Origin: Patescibacteria group bacterium
Lineage (GTDB): Archaea > Nanobdellota > Nanobdellia > Pacearchaeales > GW2011-AR1
NCBI GenBank assembly: GCA_019428815.1
Contig: JAHYJW010000001.1
Location: 1 to 47,118 of the forward strand
Direction of reading: 5' to 3'
Length of the DNA: 47,118 nt
This document shows positions 17,800 through 27,024 of the stretch, one piece after another. Below the pieces are notes generated by a model. The model was not told the origin of the DNA. It saw nothing but the letters and a program-made list of their open reading frames with translations, and made no database searches. The first letter of the stretch is position 1; the number at the start of each line of letters is the position of its first letter. The translations under genes and the position numbers were made by a program.

Positions 17800-19575
17800 T
17801 TAATCAATTGTTGCTTTTATTCTTCTTATTCCTGAAGCAACAGATTCTTCTTTAAGAATCTTAAACCTACCTATTTCTTTAGTGTTTTTTACATGTGGCC
17901 CAGAACATATCTCTTTTGAAAAAGACCCAATAGAGTAAACATCTACAACTTCCGGATAGCGAGTTCCAAACTCTGCTTGAGCGCCAATTTTGATAGCTTT
18001 TTTTAAAAGCATTTTTTCTTTTTTAACAGAAATCCCCTCTAAAATTTTTTTATTTACAAAATCTTCTACTTTTTTTATCTCTTCTTCGCTAAGCTTCCTG
18101 TTAAAATTAAAATCAAATCTTAATCTTTCAGGGGTTATATTCGATCCTTTTTGTTTTATGTTTTTATCTAACACTTTTCTTAAAGATTCATTGAGTAAGT
18201 GTGTTAACGTATGAAGTTTTATTGTTCTTTCTGAACAATCTGCTAACCCTGATTTGAATTTATCTTTACAAGAAATCTGAGATAATTCTTGATGTTTCTT
18301 TAATTCGTTTTGAAATCCTTCTTTATCTATTTGTATGTTCTTTTCTTTAGAGATCTCTTCTGTTAGTTCTAATGGAAAACCGTAACTTTGGTAAAGAAGG
18401 AATATATCTTTACACGTGATAACTTTATCTTCTTTTAATTTTTTTTCAAGTATTTTTAATCCTTTTTGAATAGTTTTATCGAATTTAATTTTTTCTTCTT
18501 CGATTATTTTTAATATTTTTTGTTTATCTTTTTTTAATTCTTCACAACTGTCTCCATATATCTCAAAAACCGGTTCAGCAATTTCTCTAATGAAGTTTGT
18601 TCCTTCTAAACTAAGATTAATTTTTGCATATTTGGTTAATCTTCTAATTAATCTTCTTAAAACATAACCCCTTTCGGTATTACTGGGGTATACCCCCTCA
18701 GAAACAATAAAAATAGAAGCTTTTATGTGGTCTGCAATTATTCTCATCGTTTTTTTAATCTCTTCACTTTCTTTATAGTCCTTTTTTGAAACCTTCTCAA
18801 TCTTTTTAATTATCGGTAAAAAAGTTTCTGTTAGATAATTGTCTTCAATTTTATTGACTACCGCCAAGGTCCTTTCAAGACCCATTCCCGTGTCAACATT
18901 TTTTTGTTTTAGTGGATTATACTCCCCTTTAATATTTTTCTCATATTCCATAAACACATCATTCCAAATTTCAACCCATCGAGTATCCTTAGGATTAAAT
19001 CTTTTTGGGGGATTTTCTTTACCTGCCCAATAAAATATTTCAGTGTCTGGTCCACAAGGCCCAGTTTTACCTGCAGGGCCCCACCAATTTTCTTTTTTTC
19101 CTAAGAAAACAATTCTTTCTTTAGGAATACCCAAAGACATCCAGATTCTTGCAGATTCTTCATCTTTTGGAACTGATCCTTCTCCTTTAAAACATGTTAT
19201 GCTTATACGATTTATATCTAACTTTAAAATTTCAGTTAAGAACTCTAAACTCCAACTAATGGCTTCTTTTTTCCAATAATCCCCTAAAGACCAATTTCCA
19301 AGCATTTCAAAAAAAGTGTGGTGGCTTTTATCTCCTACGTTATCTATATCGGTTGTTCTAATACACCTTTGTAAGCTAACTATTCTTTTTCCGAGAGGAT
19401 GTTCTTGACCTAAAAGATAAGGTACTAAAGGATGCATTCCGGCAGTTGTAAATAAAACTGTAGGATCTTTTTCTGGCGTAAGTGGAGCAGAAGGGATTTT
19501 TTTATGTTTTTTACTCTTGAAAAATTCTAAATAAGCATTAATAAGTTCCTTACGATTTAGAGTTTTGTTATCCAT
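17800..19575 (-). CDS. alaS: Alanyl-tRNA synthetase, short form ending after the editing domain (no C-Ala)
   Basis: SAPLTPEKDPTVLFTTAGMHPLVPYLLGQEHPLGKRIVSLQRCIRTTDIDNVGDKSHHTFFEMLGNWSLGDYWK; editing motifs HTLTHLLNESLRKVL and CSGPHV; the protein stops 29 aa after CSGPHV. Confidence 0.95.
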   Translation of the reverse strand: MDNKTLNRKELINAYLEFFKSKKHKKIPSAPLTPEKDPTVLFTTAGMHPLVPYLLGQEHPLGKRIVSLQRCIRTTDIDNVGDKSHHTFFEMLGNWSLGDYWKKEAISWSLEFLTEILKLDINRISITCFKGEGSVPKDEESARIWMSLGIPKERIVFLGKKENWWGPAGKTGPCGPDTEIFYWAGKENPPKRFNPKDTRWVEIWNDVFMEYEKNIKGEYNPLKQKNVDTGMGLERTLAVVNKIEDNYLTETFLPIIKKIEKVSKKDYKESEEIKKTMRIIADHIKASIFIVSEGVYPSNTERGYVLRRLIRRLTKYAKINLSLEGTNFIREIAEPVFEIYGDSCEELKKDKQKILKIIEEEKIKFDKTIQKGLKILEKKLKEDKVITCKDIFLLYQSYGFPLELTEEISKEKNIQIDKEGFQNELKKHQELSQISCKDKFKSGLADCSERTIKLHTLTHLLNESLRKVLDKNIKQKGSNITPERLRFDFNFNRKLSEEEIKKVEDFVNKKILEGISVKKEKMLLKKAIKIGAQAEFGTRYPEVVDVYSIGSFSKEICSGPHVKNTKEIGRFKILKEESVASGIRRIKATID

Positions 19576-19633
19576 CCTTCTATTTAGAACCAGACTTTTA
19601 AAAATTGTTTGATTTTATTTTAGAATTATTTTT

Positions 19634-20023
19634 TTAAAAGCTTCTGCTTTGAAGTTGGCCGAGTCTTTCTTGTATATCTTTAAGTTGCTCTTCTAAACTC
19701 TTATCATAATACTTTAGGGGTTTTGACTTGGTTTTATACTCGATATCATCTAATCTTTCTTCTTCTCTTCCTTTCTTGATCAACCCTGGTAAATCTAATG
19801 GAGGCAAAACTTTTTGGAGTTTGGTGATAATTGTTTTCAAATCTCTTATCTTCACAAAAAGGCCAGTTTTTATTTCGAGTTCTTGACTTTTATAAAAACC
19901 ATAAGCTCTTATCGCTTTAGCAATTTTTAAAAGATTCATCTCAGATAAGAGAATATCTCTTTTTGCGTTAACTGCTTCTTTATTTAAAAATTTTACATGT
20001 ATTAAGTTTGATTCTTTATTCAT
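19634..20023 (-). CDS. Hypothetical coiled-coil protein
   Basis: Intact ORF just downstream of and cooriented with the 20058-20801 ORF. Confidence 0.6.
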   Translation of the reverse strand: MNKESNLIHVKFLNKEAVNAKRDILLSEMNLLKIAKAIRAYGFYKSQELEIKTGLFVKIRDLKTIITKLQKVLPPLDLPGLIKKGREEERLDDIEYKTKSKPLKYYDKSLEEQLKDIQERLGQLQSRSF

Positions 20024-20057
20024 TTTCTAATAAACAACAAAATTTATTTTTGGAGGA

Positions 20058-20801
20058 TTATACTTTAGAAAAAACATCTCTGTCTACTTTCTCTATTTTT
20101 TCTTTCATAGACCTAACCTCGGTTTCCCACGTTTGTAATTCGTTTTCTTCTTTTTCACGTACTTTTCTTATATCTTCAAGATCTCTTTCTATTTCATTGA
20201 TTTTTTTCTTTGTTTCATTAAAAATTCTTAATGTTTCTTCAAACTTATCAATTCTTATGAAAATTGGTTCTGAAGTATCTTTTTCTTCTTCAAATTTTTC
20301 TTCTTCAAACCTTTTTCTTCTGCTTGGAGCCGGAGGTTCTATTTCGTCTAGTTCCCTTGTTCTTTTATGCTTAGCTCCAAATGAAGGGATCTCTTCTCCA
20401 ATTTCTTCACCAAGGAAAGACTCTTTTTGCATTCCCACAGAAGAAGGCATCATTGATCTGCTATAAGGACTTGGTGTTGGTTGTAATTCATCTTCTTCAA
20501 AATTAAAATCGTCTGTGTTTAAGAATTCATCTCCCTCTTTATCCCCAGAAACGGCTTCTTTTATAGTATCCTGAGAAAATTTTTTTCCGAAAGAATTAGA
20601 AGGAAAACTTGGTAATTTGTGAATATTCGTATTGTTATTCATATCAAAAGGTGAATTAGTATTCTGATTAAAATTCCCTTGAGATTGAGATTCGACGGGG
20701 GGGAAATCTGGAAGCCTTGGCAAATCTGGAAGCCTTGGCAATTCAGGTAATTGAGATACAGGTCCATCACCACCCTCTTTTTTCTTTCCAAATAAACCCA
20801 T
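20058..20801 (-). CDS. Hypothetical protein with N-terminal LPRLPD repeats and C-terminal coiled coil
   Basis: MGLFGKKKEGGDGPVSQLPELPRLPDLPRLPDFPP; C-terminal heptad-like coil ETKKKINEIERDLEDIRKVREKEENELQTWETEVRSMKEKIEKV. Confidence 0.65.
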   Translation of the reverse strand: MGLFGKKKEGGDGPVSQLPELPRLPDLPRLPDFPPVESQSQGNFNQNTNSPFDMNNNTNIHKLPSFPSNSFGKKFSQDTIKEAVSGDKEGDEFLNTDDFNFEEDELQPTPSPYSRSMMPSSVGMQKESFLGEEIGEEIPSFGAKHKRTRELDEIEPPAPSRRKRFEEEKFEEEKDTSEPIFIRIDKFEETLRIFNETKKKINEIERDLEDIRKVREKEENELQTWETEVRSMKEKIEKVDRDVFSKV

Positions 20802-20941
20802 TTTATTTTGATATAACTCTTTTGTTATATATATGATATAATATAGGTTTAAAAACTTTTATTTTTTTAGAAATAAAGGATTGTTTAAACTTATATAAAC
20901 AAACCGAAAGGTATTTATTTAAACAAAGTTTAATTTTTAAA

Positions 20942-21805
20942 ATGTTAAAAAAATTTTTAAAAGATGCCGTAATTCTAACTGCCGGGAAACCAGCAGAAGA
21001 TATTGTTGATCTTTTAGATACTTCCGGATACGTTAATGAGTTTATCATCGCAAAAAAACTGAATCTAACAATCAACCAAGTTAGAAATATTCTTTACAAA
21101 ATATCTGGTCAAGGACTTGTTTCTTCGGTAAGAAAAAAAGATAAGAGAAAAGGGTGGTATACTTATTTTTGGAGGATCGAAATACTTAAATCTTTAGAAT
21201 TTGTAAGGGATACTCTCATCAAAAAGATAGAACAAATGAATAATCAGATAAAAAGTAGAGAAACAAAAAGATTTTATTCTTGTGAGAGGTGTAATTTAGA
21301 GCTTAATGAAGAAAACGCTCTCCTTTATGATTTTACTTGTAATGAATGTGGAGCCATTTTTACTTTAAAAGATAATACTAAATTAATAAGAGAGATGAAA
21401 AGGAATATTGATAAGTTAAGTAAGGATCTTGCTTTTGTCGAAGAAGAATTAACAAAAGAAAGAAGTAAAATCGATAAGAAAAAATTAAGGGGCTTAAAGA
21501 AAGAAGAGAAGATAAAAAAGGAAAAATCATTTAAGAAAAAAGAATTAAATAAAAAAGAAAAGGCTAAAAGAATGAGTAAAAAAGAGACATCTCTTAAAAA
21601 AAATAAAACTTTAAAGAAGAATGTAAGTTTAAAAAAAACTTCAAAAACAAAACCAGTGTCAAAGGCAAAGATTAAACCAGTTAAAAAAGTTCAAAATAAA
21701 AAAAAGATTCCTGCGAATATAAAGAAAATTTCAAAAAAAGAAAAAGTAGGAGTTAAAAAAGTTCAAAATAAAAAAAAGAGTACAAGAAATCAAACTAAAT
21801 CTTAG
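20942..21805 (+). CDS. tfe: Transcription initiation factor TFE (alpha) with long Lys-rich C-terminal extension
   Basis: Winged helix (DTSGYVNEFIIAKKLNLTINQVRNILYKISGQGLVSSVRKKDKRKGWYTYFW) plus zinc ribbon (CERCNLELNEENALLYDFTCNECGAIF), then ~110 aa Lys-rich tail. Confidence 0.9.
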   Translation: MLKKFLKDAVILTAGKPAEDIVDLLDTSGYVNEFIIAKKLNLTINQVRNILYKISGQGLVSSVRKKDKRKGWYTYFWRIEILKSLEFVRDTLIKKIEQMNNQIKSRETKRFYSCERCNLELNEENALLYDFTCNECGAIFTLKDNTKLIREMKRNIDKLSKDLAFVEEELTKERSKIDKKKLRGLKKEEKIKKEKSFKKKELNKKEKAKRMSKKETSLKKNKTLKKNVSLKKTSKTKPVSKAKIKPVKKVQNKKKIPANIKKISKKEKVGVKKVQNKKKSTRNQTKS

Positions 21806-21831
21806 TTAAGATACTTAAATCAAAGTCTAAT

Positions 21832-22497
21832 ATGCCTTATGTACACCGGATTTCCTCTAAAAGAAAAAATATATTCAGTCTCTTTAATGTTAATTCTATC
21901 TTAATTGCTATTAATGTTGTCTTTTTTATTATATTTTCTATTATGTTAGGGTTAGGCGTTCCCTTAGATTATATTGCAATAAAACCTTCTAATATTCTTA
22001 ATGGAGAATACTTGTGGACATTTTTTACAAGTATGTTTATGCATGGAGGATTTTTCCATCTTTTTGCAAATATGTTTTCATTATTCTTTATTGGTGGGCT
22101 TGTTGAAAAAATTTTAGGCCATAAAAGATATACTTACTTTTATCTTTTAGCAGGATTGATTGCAGGAATATTTTTTGTTTTGTCTTCCTTCATTTTTCCC
22201 GGTGATTATAATACCTATGCTGTTGGGGCTTCTGGAGCTTTATTTGGCATTGTGGGTTTGTTGGTACTGTTAACCCCTGATCTTCCTGTTTTTGTTATGT
22301 TCATACCTATCCCTGTTAAAATGAAATATGCAGGTCCGGGAATGTTGATTATTTTATGGCTTATTTCGATTGCGGGAAATATTCCTGTTGGTAATATGGC
22401 CCATTTAGGGGGGCTTATCGCAGGGATCTTTTATGGATTATACCTCAAAAAGAAATACCGAAGAAAAACCGCTCATCTAAGGAGAATGTTTAGATGA
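21832..22497 (+). CDS. Rhomboid family intramembrane serine protease
   Basis: FHLFANMFSLFFIGGLVEKILG; GASGALFGIVG (catalytic Ser); MAHLGGLIAGIFYG (catalytic His). Confidence 0.92.
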   Translation: MPYVHRISSKRKNIFSLFNVNSILIAINVVFFIIFSIMLGLGVPLDYIAIKPSNILNGEYLWTFFTSMFMHGGFFHLFANMFSLFFIGGLVEKILGHKRYTYFYLLAGLIAGIFFVLSSFIFPGDYNTYAVGASGALFGIVGLLVLLTPDLPVFVMFIPIPVKMKYAGPGMLIILWLISIAGNIPVGNMAHLGGLIAGIFYGLYLKKKYRRKTAHLRRMFR

Positions 22498-22523
22498 ATT
22501 TTAATCTAAACTAAAAATAAACT

Positions 22524-23120
22524 ATGGCAAGAAAAAACAAAAAGAAAGAATCTTTTTTTAGGGATAATTATAAAGAAAGTTTTGATTATATTCAAAAATC
22601 TAAAATTTTCATTTACTGTTCTGTAATCTTCTTTTTTGTTTTTACTTTTTTAGGGATGTTTTTACAAACCCCTGAAAATATTGAACAAACGATCTTGGAT
22701 TTAATTGAAAAAATTTTAATCCAAACAGAGGGGCTGTCTTTAGAAGGATTAATTAGTTTTATTTTTTTAAATAACCTCCAAAGTGCGTTTTTTATTGTGA
22801 TATTTGGTATTTTTTTCGGAATTTTTCCCTTAGCTGCCATTCTTTTTAATGGATATGTTTTAGGTTTTGTCGCAATAAGAGCTGCTCAAATTGGAGGAGC
22901 TTCAGTTTTGTTAAACCTTTTACCACATGGAATCTTTGAACTTCCTGCTATTTTTATTTCCGCGGGATTAGGATTTAAGCTAGGAACTTTTCTTTTTCAA
23001 AAAGAGAAACCCTATCCTTTTAGGATTCATTTAATTAAATCCTTGAAAGTTTTTGTTTTTGTGGTTATACCTCTTTTGATTGTTGCCGCAATAATTGAGG
23101 GCATTTTAATCTCCTTATAA
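22524..23120 (+). CDS. SpoIIM/DUF95-family membrane protein
   Basis: FLNNLQSAFFIVIFGIFFGIFPLAAILFNGYVLG..LLPHGIFELPAIFISAGLGFKLG. Confidence 0.85.
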   Translation: MARKNKKKESFFRDNYKESFDYIQKSKIFIYCSVIFFFVFTFLGMFLQTPENIEQTILDLIEKILIQTEGLSLEGLISFIFLNNLQSAFFIVIFGIFFGIFPLAAILFNGYVLGFVAIRAAQIGGASVLLNLLPHGIFELPAIFISAGLGFKLGTFLFQKEKPYPFRIHLIKSLKVFVFVVIPLLIVAAIIEGILISL

Positions 23121-23223
23121 AAGTTTTAATTTTGAGATAAACTGTTTAATCTTTTTACAAAATTAATCTTATCAAAAGAATCACTTTTTAAGATAAACCT
23201 AGAGAATTAATTTAACTAAATTT

Positions 23224-23439
23224 TTATTCTTTTAAGTCTGTTATTCCTAAAATAATTAAAATAACAGATATCCCACCTAATAACCAAAAAATTCCTCCTT
23301 TTAAGAAAATCCACGCAGAATGTAATAGGTTAAAATCTTTTCCTAGAAAAGTCCAAGAGTAAACTGAAGAAGCCCACCCAATCAAAATTAAGCCAATTAG
23401 TAATACTAATCCTCCAGCGAGTTCAATCCATTTATTCAT
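23224..23439 (-). CDS. Small two-TM membrane protein
   Basis: 71-aa ORF with two hydrophobic segments and no overlap with other CDSs. Confidence 0.6.
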   Translation of the reverse strand: MNKWIELAGGLVLLIGLILIGWASSVYSWTFLGKDFNLLHSAWIFLKGGIFWLLGGISVILIILGITDLKE

Positions 23440-23609
23440 ATTTTTCCGTGGTTTTTTATATTTAAAAAGATTAAGGTGTTTGAATATTTGTTTTGATTTT
23501 TATCTTTTTTTTACATATCTTTATAAATTCCTTAATTTTTCTTTTTAAACTAATCAATAAGGAAGATATCTCTAAAATTTAGAAGAATCATCCTATCTTA
23601 ATCAGTAAT

Positions 23610-24593
23610 ATGGAAATAAAAAAAGAAGATATCGCAAGAGAAAGTATCCTTAAGCCAGGAGTAGAAATCTCAGGAGAGACCATAAAAGGGTATGAGTTTA
23701 ATCAAGGATTAGATTACAAAAAAATTATCCAGAGCTTTTCTACAAGCGGTTTTCAAGCAAGTAACCTATCTAAAGCGATAAAAATCATTAGAGAAATGCA
23801 GGAAAATAAGGCCAAGATTTATTTTGGTTATACCTCTAGTATGATAAGTTCTGGAATAAGAGAAATAATTCGATGGATTGTAGAACATAAAAAAGTGGAT
23901 ATATGTGTTACAACTGGTGGGGGTGTAGAAGAAGATATAATCAAATGTTTGGGGAATTTTATTTTAGGAGAGTTCAAGGTTGATGATGTGGAATTAAGAG
24001 ATAAAGCAATTAATCGTATTGGGAATATCTTTGTCCCTAATTCTAGATATGTGGCATTTGAAAATTTTGTGATACCAATTTTAGAAGAACTTTATCAAAT
24101 TCAAAAATCTAGAAACAAACCCCTTCTTACATATGAAATAGTCTGGAAGTTAGGGGAGAGGATTAATAATCCTGAGAGTATCTGTTATTGGGCCTGGAAA
24201 AATAAAATTCGTATACATTGTCCTACAATAATGGATGGAAGTTTGGGTGATATGATTTATTTCTTCAAAAGTAAGAGAGAAGACTTTTCTATTGATGTCT
24301 CTGAAGATACCAAAGAGTTAAATAATTCTACAATTGGCTTAGAAAAATCAGGGGTTATAATATTAGGTACAGGGGTTGTTAAACATAGCATTCTCAATGC
24401 AAATTTATACAGAAATGGTGCAGACTATGCTGTTTATATAAATAACTCTTCAGAGTTTGATGGAAGCGATGCTGGCGCCTTTCCAGAAGAGGCAGTTTCT
24501 TGGGGAAAATTGACTCAAGGAAGTAAAAGAGTTAAAGTTTTTGGGGATGTAACCATTCTTTTACCTCTTTTAGTTGCAGAAGCTTTTTATTAA
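23610..24593 (+). CDS. dys: Deoxyhypusine synthase
   Basis: YFGYTSSMISSGIREIIRWIVEHKKVDICVTTGGGVEEDIIK; NGADYAVYINNSSEFDGSDAGAFPEEAVSWGKL (catalytic Lys context). Confidence 0.95.
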   Translation: MEIKKEDIARESILKPGVEISGETIKGYEFNQGLDYKKIIQSFSTSGFQASNLSKAIKIIREMQENKAKIYFGYTSSMISSGIREIIRWIVEHKKVDICVTTGGGVEEDIIKCLGNFILGEFKVDDVELRDKAINRIGNIFVPNSRYVAFENFVIPILEELYQIQKSRNKPLLTYEIVWKLGERINNPESICYWAWKNKIRIHCPTIMDGSLGDMIYFFKSKREDFSIDVSEDTKELNNSTIGLEKSGVIILGTGVVKHSILNANLYRNGADYAVYINNSSEFDGSDAGAFPEEAVSWGKLTQGSKRVKVFGDVTILLPLLVAEAFY

Positions 24594-24670
24594 ATTAAAC
24601 TCAAAAAAACTTAATTTTTTTAAAAATTATTGAAATTTTACTAAAAATTTATATATTCTAAACATTTTTT

Positions 24671-25804
24671 TTGTTTATGAATAAGCAATTAAGCAAGGTT
24701 AAGGAAAAATCTTCCTCAAAAAACAAGGTAGAAAAGAATAGAATTCCTTTAGAAGAAAAAAGTTTAATACCAGAAGTAAAAAAATCAATGACAGAGGTAT
24801 TGAAAATCTTTTCTCCTGGAACTGCAATAAGAACTGCTCTTGATGATATCCTTCGTGCAGAGATGGGCGCTCTTATAGTTTTTGAAACAGAAGGTCTTAT
24901 GGATATAGTTGAAGGAGGGTTCAAGATTGATTGTAGATTTAGTCCACAAAAACTTGTGGAATTAGCAAAAATGGATGGGGCAATTATCCTTTCTAGAGAT
25001 TTAAAAAAGATAATCTATGCAAATACTTCTTTAACCCCTGAGGCTAGAATAGTTACCAAAGAAACCGGAACTAGGCATAAGGCTGCTGAAAGAACTGCAA
25101 AACAGTTTAAGACAATAGTTGCTGCAATTTCAGAAAGAAAGAAAAAGATTACCCTTTATTTTGATAATGAAAGCCATTTTTTAGAAGAGACCTCTGAAAT
25201 TTTAAGGAGAGCCGCAGAAACTTTACAAATCTTGGAAAAACAAAGAGAGATATTTGAAGATTTGTTATCCCATTTAAACGTTTTAGAGATTACTAATCTT
25301 ACTACGATGGAAGACGTTTGCAATGTCCTACAAACTGCAGAAATTATGAGAAGAATCTCAGAAAATGTAAAAAGATACCTTATAGAATTAGGAAAAGAAG
25401 GGATGATTGTTAGTATGAGACTAAAAGAGTTGACTAAAAATCTGAACAAAGAAAAAGACAGTATTCTTGAGGATTATTTTGGACTTGGATGGACAAAAAA
25501 AGAAGAAATTTTACATAATATTAACTTTGATGTTTTACTTGAGACATCTAATATCTTGAGGATTCTTTTTGGCGAACTTCATGATATGCCCATAGTTTCA
25601 GGAGGAAAGAGAATTTTAAGTAAGACAAACCTTATGGAAAAAGATATCCAAACACTTTTATACAATTTTAAAACGTTAGATAAAATAATCAACTTGGAAG
25701 AAAATTCTTTAAGGAAGATTTTTAATAATGAAGATTCTAAGATTTTCTTTTTAGATGAGATTAAGAATCTTAAGGAAAAAATCCTTATGGGGAAAAAATT
25801 TTAA
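24671..25804 (+). CDS. disA: DisA-type diadenylate cyclase (c-di-AMP synthase)
   Basis: SPGTAIRTALDDILRAEMGALIVFE; FSPQKLVELAKMDGAIILSRDLKKIIYANTSLTPEA; ETGTRHKAAERTAKQ; ISERKKKITLYF. DGA motif present; RHR appears as RHK. Confidence 0.9.
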   Translation: MFMNKQLSKVKEKSSSKNKVEKNRIPLEEKSLIPEVKKSMTEVLKIFSPGTAIRTALDDILRAEMGALIVFETEGLMDIVEGGFKIDCRFSPQKLVELAKMDGAIILSRDLKKIIYANTSLTPEARIVTKETGTRHKAAERTAKQFKTIVAAISERKKKITLYFDNESHFLEETSEILRRAAETLQILEKQREIFEDLLSHLNVLEITNLTTMEDVCNVLQTAEIMRRISENVKRYLIELGKEGMIVSMRLKELTKNLNKEKDSILEDYFGLGWTKKEEILHNINFDVLLETSNILRILFGELHDMPIVSGGKRILSKTNLMEKDIQTLLYNFKTLDKIINLEENSLRKIFNNEDSKIFFLDEIKNLKEKILMGKKF

Positions 25805-25895
25805 GAGATTCATCCAAATTTAAATTTCTTAAAATCCTTACTCAAACTTAGTCTTAAATCGAAGTAATTTTAAATGCCCTTTTATTAGTTCATAT

Positions 25896-26984
25896 ATGTT
25901 AACAAAAAAAGAGATAAATGAGATAAAAGAACATTTAGAAAAATCTCAAAACCCACTTTTTCTTTTTGATAATGACCAAGACGGTTTATGTTCCTTTCTT
26001 TTACTTAGGAGGTATATCGGGCGGGGTAGAGGGGTGCCGATAAAGTCCTTTCCTGATTTAATTTCAGATTATTTTAGAAAAGTTAAGGAATTTGGTTCAG
26101 ATTGCATATTCATTCTAGATAAACCCGTTATATCTGAAGAATTTTTTAAAGAAGCCAAAAAAATAAACATCCCGATTGTGTGGATAGATCATCATTTTGT
26201 CGATAAGAAATCTGTTCCATCTTTTGTTAATTATTACAATCCTTTATTTAATAAATCTAAGATTATAGAACCTACAACAGACTTATGTTACCAAGTTACA
26301 AATAGAAAAGAGGATCTATGGATCGCGATTATTGGGTGTGTATCAGATAAATTTATTCCGGATTTTTATAAAGAATTTGAAGATAAGTATCCGGATCTTT
26401 CTTTTAATTCTTCTAAATTAAAAAATCCTTTTGATGTTTATTACAAATCTGAAATTGGAAAAATCGCTAGAATTATTGGATTTAGTCTTAAGGACAGAAC
26501 AACAAGTGTTGTTAACATGATTAGATTTCTAACCAAAGTTAAAGATCCTTATGAGGTTTTAAATGAAAGTAGTCAGAACCGTACAATGCATCAAAGATTT
26601 AAGCAAATAGATTCAAAATTCCAAAAATTAATCCAAAGAGCAAAGTCAATCAATAATAAAAACTCAAAGAATTTTTCTGACGAAAATCTCCTTTTTTTTC
26701 AGTATAGTAGCGAATTGAGTATCAGTGGTGATATATCCAACGAATTGAGTTATTCTTTTCCTGAGAAAACTATTGTTGTCCTAAGAATTAAAGGATTAAA
26801 AGCGAGTATCTCTATGAGGGGTAAAAATGTGAGAGAAATCTTTTCTAATTCTATCAAAGATCTTAAAGATGCCCGAGGTGGGGGCCATGAGGAGGCTATT
26901 GGAGGTCAGATTCATACTTCAGATGTTGAAAAATTCTTAGAAAATATAAAAAAATCTGTGAATCTTTATAAGAAAAAAGATTAA
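25896..26984 (+). CDS. DHH/DHHA1 family phosphoesterase
   Basis: FLFDNDQDGLCSFLLLRRY; VWIDHHFVD; IIGCVSDKF; C-term DARGGGHEEAIGGQI. Confidence 0.88.
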   Translation: MLTKKEINEIKEHLEKSQNPLFLFDNDQDGLCSFLLLRRYIGRGRGVPIKSFPDLISDYFRKVKEFGSDCIFILDKPVISEEFFKEAKKINIPIVWIDHHFVDKKSVPSFVNYYNPLFNKSKIIEPTTDLCYQVTNRKEDLWIAIIGCVSDKFIPDFYKEFEDKYPDLSFNSSKLKNPFDVYYKSEIGKIARIIGFSLKDRTTSVVNMIRFLTKVKDPYEVLNESSQNRTMHQRFKQIDSKFQKLIQRAKSINNKNSKNFSDENLLFFQYSSELSISGDISNELSYSFPEKTIVVLRIKGLKASISMRGKNVREIFSNSIKDLKDARGGGHEEAIGGQIHTSDVEKFLENIKKSVNLYKKKD

Positions 26985-27024
26985 AATTTAAAATTTAAAA
27001 AATACCTTATTTTTTCTTTTTTAG

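Noticed and set aside
20704-20739. 18-bp tandem duplication in the 20058-20801 gene
   Set aside because: Explained by the in-frame LPRLPD repeat of a low-complexity linker; not treated as an independent element.
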